Below, one piece after another: positions 8,735-15,719 of a stretch of DNA of 64,000 nucleotides. The notes beneath the pieces were generated by a model. That model did not search any database and had not been told where the DNA came from. It saw only the letters and a program-made list of their open reading frames with translations. This DNA is from Duganella qianjiadongensis (GTDB lineage: Bacteria; Pseudomonadota; Gammaproteobacteria; Burkholderiales; Burkholderiaceae_D). Every line of letters begins with the position of its first letter. Position 1 is the stretch's first letter. The stretch is taken from positions 310,001 through 374,000 of the forward strand of contig NZ_WWCM01000001.1 of assembly GCF_009857915.1 (NCBI RefSeq). The letters run 5' to 3'. The position numbers and the translations under genes were made by a program.

Positions 8735-9106
8735 ATGTCTGCGATAGGCTGGAATGACAATGCGCCGATTTACCGGCAACTCAAGGAGCGGGTTGTGGGC
8801 ATGATGCTCGACGGCGTGCTCAGGCCGGGCGACGCCCTGCCCTCCGTGCGGCAGATCGCCGCCGAATATCAACTCAATCCGATTACGGTTTCACGCGCCT
8901 ACCAGGAGCTGGTGGACGAAACGCTGGTCGAAAAAAGAAGGGGACTAGGTATGTATGTGACTGAAGGCGCCCGCGACAAATTGCTGGCCTCGGAACGTGA
9001 ACGCTTCCTGCGCGAAGACTGGCCTGCCATGCTCGAACGCATACGCCGGCTGGGCCTCGATGCCGCCACCCTGCTGCAGCAGCCCGCAACGGGAGCGGCA
9101 TCATGA
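8735..9106 (+). CDS. GntR-family transcriptional regulator, YtrA subfamily
   Basis: A 123-residue protein with an N-terminal winged helix (PIYRQLKERVVGMML, PGDALPSVRQIAAEYQLN, TVSRAYQELVDETLVEKRRG) and only a short helical tail, the mark of the YtrA subfamily, which regulates ABC transporter operons. AAGGGGA lies 8 bases before the ATG; an out-of-frame ATG four bases upstream is ignored. The stop overlaps the ATPase start by four bases (ATGA), and a palindromic operator covers its own promoter, so it probably represses this three-gene operon until an unknown signal is sensed. Confidence 0.92.
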   Translation: MSAIGWNDNAPIYRQLKERVVGMMLDGVLRPGDALPSVRQIAAEYQLNPITVSRAYQELVDETLVEKRRGLGMYVTEGARDKLLASERERFLREDWPAMLERIRRLGLDAATLLQQPATGAAS

Positions 9107-9960
9107 GCGCCGTCATCAGCGCACGCGGCCTGCGCAAGCAGTATGGCAAGCGCACTGCCATCGACAACCTCACGTTCAGCATCGAAGCGGGCCGCATCGT
9201 CGGCCTGATCGGCCCCAACGGCTCGGGCAAGACCACCACCCTCAAAGCCATCCTCGGCCTGACCCGCTTCGACGGCGAACTGTCGGTGCTGGGCATGGAC
9301 CCGCGCCAGCAGCGCGACGCGCTGATGAACGAGGTCTGCTTCATCGCCGACGTGGCCATCCTGCCCAAATGGCTGAAAGTAAAGCAGGCGCTCGATTTTG
9401 TTGCCGGCGTGCACCCGCGTTTCGACCGCAGCAAGGCCGAAAAATATCTGGCCCAGACCAAGCTCGATCCGGAGATGAAGGTCAAAGCCATGTCCAAGGG
9501 CATGGTGGTGCAGCTGCATCTGGCGCTGGTAATGGCCATCGATGCCCGCCTGCTGGTGCTGGACGAACCCACGCTGGGCCTCGATATCCTGTACCGCAAG
9601 CAGTTCTACCAGCACCTGCTGGAAGACTACTTCGACGAAAACAAGACCATCCTGATCACCACCCACCAGATCGAGGAAGTGGAACACATCCTCAGCGATC
9701 TGATGTTCATCCGCGACGGCCAGATCGTGCTATCGGCCTCGATGGACGAAGTGGCCGAACGCTACACCGAAGTCATGGTGGAGGCGGCCAGTCTGGCTGC
9801 GGCGCAGGCCCTGCAACCGCTGCACCAGCGCGCCGTATTCGGCAAGACCATCATGCTGTTCGATAGCGTGCCGCGCGAGCAGCTAGCCAATCTGGGCGAA
9901 CTGCGTACACCGGCACTGGCCGATCTGTTCGTCGCCACCATGAAAGGAAGCTACGCATGA
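9103..9960 (+). CDS. ABC transporter ATP-binding protein (YtrB-like)
   Basis: A 285-residue ATPase. Walker A is GPNGSGKTT (37-45), Walker B LLVLDE (150-155) followed by PTLGLD, and the switch His is in TTHQIEEVEH (His188). The usual LSGGQ signature is replaced by AMSKGMVVQ (129-137), as common in YtrB/CcmA-like drug or peptide exporters. The C terminus (about 220-285) is an extra domain. It overlaps the regulator upstream and the permease downstream by ATGA, so the three genes are translationally coupled. The substrate is unknown; relatives respond to cell-wall-active agents. Confidence 0.93.
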   Translation: MSAVISARGLRKQYGKRTAIDNLTFSIEAGRIVGLIGPNGSGKTTTLKAILGLTRFDGELSVLGMDPRQQRDALMNEVCFIADVAILPKWLKVKQALDFVAGVHPRFDRSKAEKYLAQTKLDPEMKVKAMSKGMVVQLHLALVMAIDARLLVLDEPTLGLDILYRKQFYQHLLEDYFDENKTILITTHQIEEVEHILSDLMFIRDGQIVLSASMDEVAERYTEVMVEAASLAAAQALQPLHQRAVFGKTIMLFDSVPREQLANLGELRTPALADLFVATMKGSYA

Positions 9961-10910
9961 ACACCATGAAATGGCTCATCAAGCGCGAAATGTGGGAACA
10001 CAAAGGCATGCTGCTGTGGACGCCCGTCGTCGTGGCCAGTCTGGTCGCGATACTGGCCATCACCTCCATCTTCCTCGGCAAGAACGCCAGCTTCGCCGAA
10101 GCACAGCAGGCCTTCAGCATCGGCACCATCACCATCGAGGGCAAGGCCCGCATGGCGATGGTAGACGCCATCGCACACAGCTACATCATGGCCGCTGCGC
10201 CGGTGCTGGCCCTGCTAAGCCTGCTGGTGTTCTTTTACTGCCTGGGCGCCCTGCACGACGAACGGCGCGACCGCAGCCTGCTGTTCTGGAAATCGCTGCC
10301 GGTATCGGATGCAGCCACGGTAGCCTCCAAAGCCATCCTGGCGCTGGCGATAGCACCGCTGATTACCATGGCGGTAGCGCTAGTGCTGGCACTGGTAATA
10401 CTGATGGCAGGCAGTGTGCTGCTGCTCATCCACGGCACCAACCTGTTCGGCGGACTGCTACTTAACCCCAACCTGTATCTGTCGCCGCTGCGCCTGCTCT
10501 CACTGCTCCCCGTCTACATTATCTGGGCACTGCCTACCGTAGGCTGGCTGCTGATGGTATCGAGCATGGCACGCTCCAAGGTGTTCCTGTGGGCGGTCGG
10601 TACGCCTGTCATCGCCTCCTTGCTACTGATGTGGGCCGACCGTATCCTCCAGCTAGGTCTGGACGGTGGCTGGTTCACTTCCCACATCACCAACCGCATC
10701 CTGCTCGGCGTCGTACCCGGCAGCTGGATGGGCTTCGAAATGGACAACGTCATGCAGCATGTACGCACCGAACATCTGGCGCCGTTCGAATCCATCTACT
10801 ACGCCTCCTGGCATACGCTGACCAGCCCATCGGCATGGATAGGCGCTGCCGCCGGTCTGGCCATGCTGGCCATCGCCGTGCGCATGCGCCAGCGCCGCGA
10901 GGAAGTCTAA
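9957..10910 (+). CDS. ABC transporter permease (ABC-2-like)
   Basis: A 317-residue integral membrane protein with about six predicted helices, e.g. LLWTPVVVASLVAILAITSI, MAAAPVLALLSLLVFFYCLG, ALAIAPLITMAVALVLALVI and a C-terminal WIGAAAGLAMLAIAV. HDERRDRSLLFWKSLPVSD between helices is the typical coupling segment of ABC-2 permeases (DERRDRTILFWKSLP-like). It is the membrane partner of the ATPase whose stop it overlaps. A GC-rich hairpin follows the stop. Whether it exports a drug, peptide or lipid cannot be told. Confidence 0.9.
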   Translation: MNTMKWLIKREMWEHKGMLLWTPVVVASLVAILAITSIFLGKNASFAEAQQAFSIGTITIEGKARMAMVDAIAHSYIMAAAPVLALLSLLVFFYCLGALHDERRDRSLLFWKSLPVSDAATVASKAILALAIAPLITMAVALVLALVILMAGSVLLLIHGTNLFGGLLLNPNLYLSPLRLLSLLPVYIIWALPTVGWLLMVSSMARSKVFLWAVGTPVIASLLLMWADRILQLGLDGGWFTSHITNRILLGVVPGSWMGFEMDNVMQHVRTEHLAPFESIYYASWHTLTSPSAWIGAAAGLAMLAIAVRMRQRREEV

Positions 10911-10918
10911 ACCGGCAC

Positions 10919-10942
10919 GGATGCCGGCCCATGCCGGCATCC
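10919..10942 (+). terminator. Hairpin after the ABC operon
   Basis: GGATGCCGGC (10919-10928), loop CCAT, GCCGGCATCC (10933-10942): a perfect 10-bp stem 8 bases after the permease stop. No T-run follows, so termination strength is uncertain. Confidence 0.55.
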
Positions 10943-11062
10943 CTCCCGCCACGGCAGCTGGCGCAAGCTCCAATCACGCAACAGAATTTGCAGGAAAGTT
11001 CTTCTAAGCAAGCCATTCTTGTTAGAATGATCGCAACATCGTTCTTATAGCAAGAAAACCGT

Positions 11063-11845
11063 ATGCGGCTTCCCGTCCTGATTGCTGCCTGTCTGGTTCT
11101 GCTCCAGCTACCGGCACGTGCCGAGCTGGTGCGCGCCTGTGCCGATCAGGCCGAGATGCCACCGTTTGTCTACGCTGAACGCGTCGCCGGCCAAAAAAGT
11201 AATCGCATCACCGGCGCCAGCGTGGATCTGCTGCGCCGTATCGGCGAGCGCAATGGCTGGCAGATCGAAGTCCAGCTGCTGCCATGGGCGCGCTGCGTCG
11301 CGCAGGTGGCCAACCAGCAGATCCAGATCGCGCTCAATATCAGCGCCAGCGATGGCGTCTCGAATGCGCTGCAAACCAGCGACGCCTACTTCACGCTGCA
11401 CAATGTGTACTACACTTCGCGCCGCGCCCGCCCGGCCGGCATCAGGCTGGCGAAGTTGTCCGATCTGCAGAATTACCACGTGTGCGGCATGGGCGGTTAT
11501 CGCTTCGAGGCTTACGGCATCAGCACCGCCAGCGTCGACCGCGGCACCACCATAGGCTATGAACAGCTGATCAACAAGCTGCATCTGGGCCGCTGCGATC
11601 TGTTCATCTCCAACCGCGAAACCATGGCTGGGCAGTATCTGATCAATCCGAAATTGCGCGGCATGTTGGTTGATGGCACACTGGTGCAACAGGCCTTGCC
11701 CGGCGTGCCCAATCAGGAACTGTATTTCGGCGTGGCCGCCGACAGCCCGCAGGCAGCCGATCTGCTGCATAAGCTCAATACGGGACTGGAACGGCTGGAA
11801 AAAAATCGCACTTTCGAGACCATGCTGGAGCGCTATCTACAATGA
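11063..11845 (+). CDS. Periplasmic substrate-binding protein, family 3
   Basis: A 260-residue SBP_bac_3-type protein: signal peptide (VLIAACLVLLQLPARA) then LVRACADQAEMPPFVY, ITGASVDLLRRIGERNGWQ and a C-terminal LEKNRTFETMLERYLQ. The family binds amino acids or similar small solutes, but no permease or ATPase gene is beside it, so it may serve as a sensor-associated or stand-alone binding protein. Five or so Cys residues (e.g. RACAD, WARCVA, YHVCGM) may form disulfides. Its stop overlaps the start of the porin-like gene (ATGA at 11842), so the two are coupled. A weak promoter (TTCTTC, 18 bases, TAGAAT at 11023) precedes it. Confidence 0.85.
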   Translation: MRLPVLIAACLVLLQLPARAELVRACADQAEMPPFVYAERVAGQKSNRITGASVDLLRRIGERNGWQIEVQLLPWARCVAQVANQQIQIALNISASDGVSNALQTSDAYFTLHNVYYTSRRARPAGIRLAKLSDLQNYHVCGMGGYRFEAYGISTASVDRGTTIGYEQLINKLHLGRCDLFISNRETMAGQYLINPKLRGMLVDGTLVQQALPGVPNQELYFGVAADSPQAADLLHKLNTGLERLEKNRTFETMLERYLQ

Positions 11846-12957
11846 CTGCCTACTCTGCCCGTCTGACCACGCTGGCTTTGCTGCTACCGCTGGCCGCCGA
11901 TAGTCTGGCCGACAGCGACCAGCCCTCGGCCAGCACCAGCGCCGCCGCCCCCGCCGCTCTGGCGCTGAACGGCTTCGGCACACTGGGCTTTGCCCGTTCG
12001 AACGAGAACGGCGCCGATTTCGTCTTCGATAATCTGCAGCCCAAAGGCGCGGGGCGCAGCCATGAGTGGGCCAATGATGTGGATAGCCGCCTGGGCCTGC
12101 AGCTCACTGCCAACCTCAACACCAGTCTGTCCGCCGTGCTGCAGATCGTCAGCGAATACCGCTGGGACGGCACCTACACGCCCATGGTCAACTGGGCCAA
12201 CCTGCGCTATGCCATCACCCCTGCGCTCAGCGTACGGGTGGGCCGCATTGCGCTCGATAGCTTCATGGCTTCCGATTCGCGCAAGATCGGCTACAGCAAT
12301 ATCACGGCACGCCCGCCCACCGAAGTTTACCGCTTGCTGGTGCTGCGCGATGCCGATGCCATCGACGCCACCTACCGCTACAGCGACCGCGACTTCGTCA
12401 ACACCGTCAGCGTGCTGTATGGTCAACGCACGGTTACCAACACCCGCTCCGTCAACGTCCATTCGACCGATGTGGCGGGCGTGTTCGAGCGCTTCGAACA
12501 GGGGCCGCTCACGCTGCACGCCGCCTACCAGCAGCGCCGCGTGGATAACCAGAATCCGCCACTGGGTAAATTCATGTCGCTAGGCGCAGCATGGGATCCG
12601 GGGCCATGGTTTGCTTCGGCCGAGTGGGTCAAGGCCATCAATTTCAATGCCGCCAACCTCAAGATTATCCGCGCCGCGTGGTATCTGAACGGCGGCGTGC
12701 GGCTCGGCGATTTTTCGCCCTATGTCACGCTGTCGGAATTGAAGCCGATATCCGAAACGGGACAGGCGCCGGTAGGCCAGCATACCTACGCGGCCGGGGT
12801 GCGCTGGGATGTGCGCCGCAATGTCGACGTCAAATTCCAGTGGGACCACATCCGCCTCAACGACCATTCCTTCGGCACCCTGCAGAACATCGCGCCGGGT
12901 ACCAGACCGGGCGGCAAGGTCAACGTGGTCAGCCTGCTGACCGACTTTGTGTTCTAG
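11842..12957 (+). CDS. Outer-membrane porin-like beta-barrel protein
   Basis: A 371-residue protein with a signal peptide (LTTLALLLPLAADSLA) and a low-complexity Ala/Ser linker, followed by amphipathic beta-strand repeats: LNGFGTLGFARS, DVDSRLGLQLTANLN, LRYAITPALSVRVGRI, YQQRRVDNQ and many aromatic girdle residues. It ends in LLTDFVF, the terminal Phe expected for assembly by the BAM complex. It belongs to porin-like barrels of Burkholderiales; the ligand is unknown. Coupling to the binding protein upstream and the small periplasmic protein 9 bases downstream suggests a joint uptake or sensing role. Confidence 0.8.
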   Translation: MTAYSARLTTLALLLPLAADSLADSDQPSASTSAAAPAALALNGFGTLGFARSNENGADFVFDNLQPKGAGRSHEWANDVDSRLGLQLTANLNTSLSAVLQIVSEYRWDGTYTPMVNWANLRYAITPALSVRVGRIALDSFMASDSRKIGYSNITARPPTEVYRLLVLRDADAIDATYRYSDRDFVNTVSVLYGQRTVTNTRSVNVHSTDVAGVFERFEQGPLTLHAAYQQRRVDNQNPPLGKFMSLGAAWDPGPWFASAEWVKAINFNAANLKIIRAAWYLNGGVRLGDFSPYVTLSELKPISETGQAPVGQHTYAAGVRWDVRRNVDVKFQWDHIRLNDHSFGTLQNIAPGTRPGGKVNVVSLLTDFVF

Positions 12958-12966
12958 GGGGCCGCG

Positions 12967-13395
12967 ATGAAAGCCCTGCCTACCTTGCTCGCCTGCCTGA
13001 CCCTGCCACTGCTAATGGCCTTGCCTGTGCAGGCCGAAATCATCGTCATCGTCTCGGCCAGAAATCCGGTCCGCACGCTCAGTAACGAACAGGCAGTTGA
13101 CCTATTCCTCGGCAAGAGCAATGACTTCCCCAATGGCAGCAAGGCCGTGCCGCTGGATCAGGCCGAAGGGGCCGGCATACGCGACAGTTTCTACCGCAAG
13201 ACCACCGGCAAAGGACCGGCCCAGATGAACGCCCACTGGGCGCGCATGCTATTTACCGGCAGGGCACAGCCGCCGGTGGCAGTGGGGGATAGTGAAGCGG
13301 TCAAGAAGCTGGTGGCCAGCGATGCCAGCCTGATAGGCTATATCGACCGCGATGCGCTGGACAGCAGCGTACGCGCCGTGCTGTCCATCCATTGA
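12967..13395 (+). CDS. Small periplasmic phosphate-binding-like protein
   Basis: A 142-residue exported protein: signal LLACLTLPLLMALPVQA, then IIVIVSARNPVRTLSNEQAV, DLFLGKSNDFPNGSKAVP and SLIGYIDRDALDSSVRAVL. These match the short PstS-like (PBP-like) proteins that occur next to porins and signalling proteins in beta- and gammaproteobacteria. It is about half the size of PstS, so it may be a single lobe or a ligand carrier. It is the third gene of a run starting at 11063. The specific ligand is not known. Confidence 0.8.
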   Translation: MKALPTLLACLTLPLLMALPVQAEIIVIVSARNPVRTLSNEQAVDLFLGKSNDFPNGSKAVPLDQAEGAGIRDSFYRKTTGKGPAQMNAHWARMLFTGRAQPPVAVGDSEAVKKLVASDASLIGYIDRDALDSSVRAVLSIH

Positions 13396-13400
13396 AGAGA

Positions 13401-14078
13401 TTATTCGAACTGGCGGCGGAACTCGGCAAACTGCGCACTCAGTTCCTCGAACTGCTGGCGTAGCTGCGCCACTTCCTGCTCCAGCGCCGCCACGCGGCTG
13501 CCCTGCCCGCCCGTGCTGACCGAGCCACCGAGGCTGGCCGCCGTTTCTTCCCGCGCCAGCGCTGCTTCGCCGCTCAGCAGATGCCCATAGCGCGGTTCCT
13601 TGGTCCCGGGCGCCAGCGGCAAGCGCGCTACCAGCGGCGGGTATTTATCGATCAGGAATTGCAGCGCCTGCTCAACATCGGCCACGCTCTTGAATTCATG
13701 CAGACGCCCGCTGCGGTTGCGGATCTCGCCCGCTGTCTGCAAACCGCGCAGCATCAGCATGGCCAGCACAGCCAGCTTGTCCTGCTCCAGCGACCATTTG
13801 ATGCGCATGCGGTGCTCGTATTTGGTCACGCGTGCACCGGCCTGGGTAATGCCGTTGACGTACTTGGCCTGCATCAGCCGCTGCAGCACTTCCGCCACCA
13901 TGTCTTCCGACAGCGACATTACCGGATCACGGCTGGACAGCTGGTTACAGCCATTCACCAGCGCATTGAGCGACAGCGGATAGTTATCCGGCGTGAGCGC
14001 TTCTTTTTCGGCCAGCACGGCCAGCACACGGATTTCGTAGGGGTCCAGCAGTTCTACCCCGTCAGGCGACAGTTCCAT
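13401..14078 (-). CDS. yceH: YceH family protein (DUF480)
   Basis: A 225-residue DUF480 protein with two winged-helix-like domains: LDPYEIRVLAVLAEKEALTPDNYPLSL-type start (read in pieces), NGCNQLSSRDPVMSLSED, and LMLRGLQTAGEIRNRSGRLHEF. The C-terminal 40 residues form a predicted coiled coil (VAALEQEVAQLRQQFEELS). Function is not established; it is cytoplasmic and widely conserved in proteobacteria. It ends 5 bases from the convergent small periplasmic gene, with no room for a terminator, and begins 10 bases downstream of cysE on the same strand. Confidence 0.9.
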   Translation of the reverse strand: MELSPDGVELLDPYEIRVLAVLAEKEALTPDNYPLSLNALVNGCNQLSSRDPVMSLSEDMVAEVLQRLMQAKYVNGITQAGARVTKYEHRMRIKWSLEQDKLAVLAMLMLRGLQTAGEIRNRSGRLHEFKSVADVEQALQFLIDKYPPLVARLPLAPGTKEPRYGHLLSGEAALAREETAASLGGSVSTGGQGSRVAALEQEVAQLRQQFEELSAQFAEFRRQFE

Positions 14079-14088
14079 CCCTACTCCC

Positions 14089-14829
14089 TTATTCCACCAG
14101 CTTGTTGAGTTGATCAGAATTCAATTTATCACATTCGGCCAGCCCCTGACAGTGCAAGCCCCCGGCCTTCAGCGTCGCCAGTATGCGCTCGATCTGCTGC
14201 TCCTGCGTCACCGCGTGATTGATCAGGCCATGCAGCGCCTTGCTGAGCGGATCGTCGCCGTTCGGCGTAACGCCGTATGCGCTGAACAGCTGGGCCGTGG
14301 AACTCAGATAGCCTTCCTTCTGCACGATATGGGCCGGATTGCCTACCGCAGTGGCACCGGCAGGCACCGGCTTGAGCAGCACCGCGTTCGAGCCCACTTT
14401 GGCATATTCGCCCACCGTAAAAGCGCCCAGCACCTGCGCACCGGCGCCCACGATCACGCCGCGCTCCAGCGTCGGATGGCGTTTGGCGCCCGTATGCAGC
14501 GAGGTGCCGCCCAGCGTTACGCCCTGATAGATGGTGCAGTCGTCGCCGACGATGGCAGTCTCACCGATCACCACGCCGAAACCGTGGTCGATGAACACGC
14601 GCTGACCGATCTGCGCACCGGGGTGGATTTCAATGCCGGTGATAATGCGGGCGATATACGAAATGAAACGGCCCAGCCACTTCATGCCGTGGTGCCAGCA
14701 CCAGTAGGCCCAGCGGTGCATGACGATGGCATGCAGGCCCGGATAACAGGTCAGCACCTCCCAGCCGTTACGGGCAGCGGGATCGCGTTCGATGATGCTG
14801 TTAATGTCTTGGCGCAAACGATGGAACAT
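14089..14829 (-). CDS. cysE: Serine O-acetyltransferase
   Basis: Transfers acetyl from acetyl-CoA to L-serine, giving O-acetylserine, the first step of cysteine synthesis. The left-handed beta-helix is clear: TGIEIHPGAQIGQRVFIDHG, GVVIGETAIVGDDCTIYQG, VTLGGTSLHTGAKRHPTLE and GAGAQVLGAFTVGEYAKVG. With the ATG at 14829 (MFHRLRQDINSI) it has 246 residues, the short CysE type. The frame is open to 15147 but that upstream part is low-complexity Arg/Pro and not CysE-like, so it is excluded. It lies between rlmB and yceH on the same strand. Confidence 0.95.
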   Translation of the reverse strand: MFHRLRQDINSIIERDPAARNGWEVLTCYPGLHAIVMHRWAYWCWHHGMKWLGRFISYIARIITGIEIHPGAQIGQRVFIDHGFGVVIGETAIVGDDCTIYQGVTLGGTSLHTGAKRHPTLERGVIVGAGAQVLGAFTVGEYAKVGSNAVLLKPVPAGATAVGNPAHIVQKEGYLSSTAQLFSAYGVTPNGDDPLSKALHGLINHAVTQEQQIERILATLKAGGLHCQGLAECDKLNSDQLNKLVE

Positions 14830-14972
14830 AGGAAAAACCGGAAAAACCACTGAAGCGACGATGGTAGCGTATTCAGTGCAAGGTTGCTGGACAGGCTGAA
14901 AAGCGGGGAGGACGCAGCGGGGAGGCACGGCGGCCGCCCCACGGGAGCGCCGCCGCAGACAGAACGGGAAGT

Positions 14973-15716
14973 TTAAGCTTCCTGTGCCATACGCTGACGG
15001 CGCGCTTCGTACAGACAGACGCCGGAGGCAACGGACACGTTGAGACTTTCGACCGAACCGAACATCGGGATATTCACCAGCACATCGCAGGTTTCGCGGG
15101 TCAGGCGGCGCATGCCCTCGCCTTCCGAACCCATTACCAGCGCGCACGGGCCGGTGAAGTCGGCTTCGTACAGGCCTTTGTCGCCATCGTCGGACGTACC
15201 GATCAGCCAGATGCCCCGCTCTTTCAGTTCGCGCAGGGTACGGGCCAGATTGGTCACGGTAATGTAAGGCACGGTTTCGGCAGCGCCGCTGGCCACTTTG
15301 GCAGCGGTGGCGTTCAGGCCCACCGCGCGGTCCTTAGGCACGATCACTGCGTGTGCACCCACACCGTCGGCCACGCGCAGGCAGGCGCCCAGATTGTGCG
15401 GATCGGTGATCCCGTCCAGCACCAGCAGCAGCGGCGGGCCATCGATGGCATCGAGCAGCTCGTCGAGGTTACGCGCCAGCGACAGCTGCGAGGCAAACGC
15501 GATCACGCCCTGGTGGCGGCGGGTGCCGACGATCTTATCGAGGCGCGAGGAGTCCACCGGCATCACACGCACGCCGGCAGCCTTGGCATTGGCCACCAGA
15601 TCCTGCATGCGGCGGTCGGTACGGCCCGCATCGATAAAAATCTCTTCCACGGACGATGCCTCGTGACGCAAACGCGAGGTCACAGCGTGGAAACCAAAAA
15701 TCATTTTATTCTTCAT
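14973..15716 (-). CDS. rlmB: 23S rRNA 2'-O-methyltransferase (G2251)
   Basis: SPOUT-class enzyme that methylates the ribose of G2251 in 23S rRNA with SAM. The 247-residue length and the motifs fit Rlm[21 protein letters not shown] start, [43 protein letters not shown] and the knot [15 protein letters not shown] ... [18 protein letters not shown]. It starts three bases after rnr ends, the conserved rnr-rlmB pair, so the two are translated from one transcript. Confidence 0.96.
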   Translation of the reverse strand: MKNKMIFGFHAVTSRLRHEASSVEEIFIDAGRTDRRMQDLVANAKAAGVRVMPVDSSRLDKIVGTRRHQGVIAFASQLSLARNLDELLDAIDGPPLLLVLDGITDPHNLGACLRVADGVGAHAVIVPKDRAVGLNATAAKVASGAAETVPYITVTNLARTLRELKERGIWLIGTSDDGDKGLYEADFTGPCALVMGSEGEGMRRLTRETCDVLVNIPMFGSVESLNVSVASGVCLYEARRQRMAQEA

Positions 15717-15719
15717 TGT

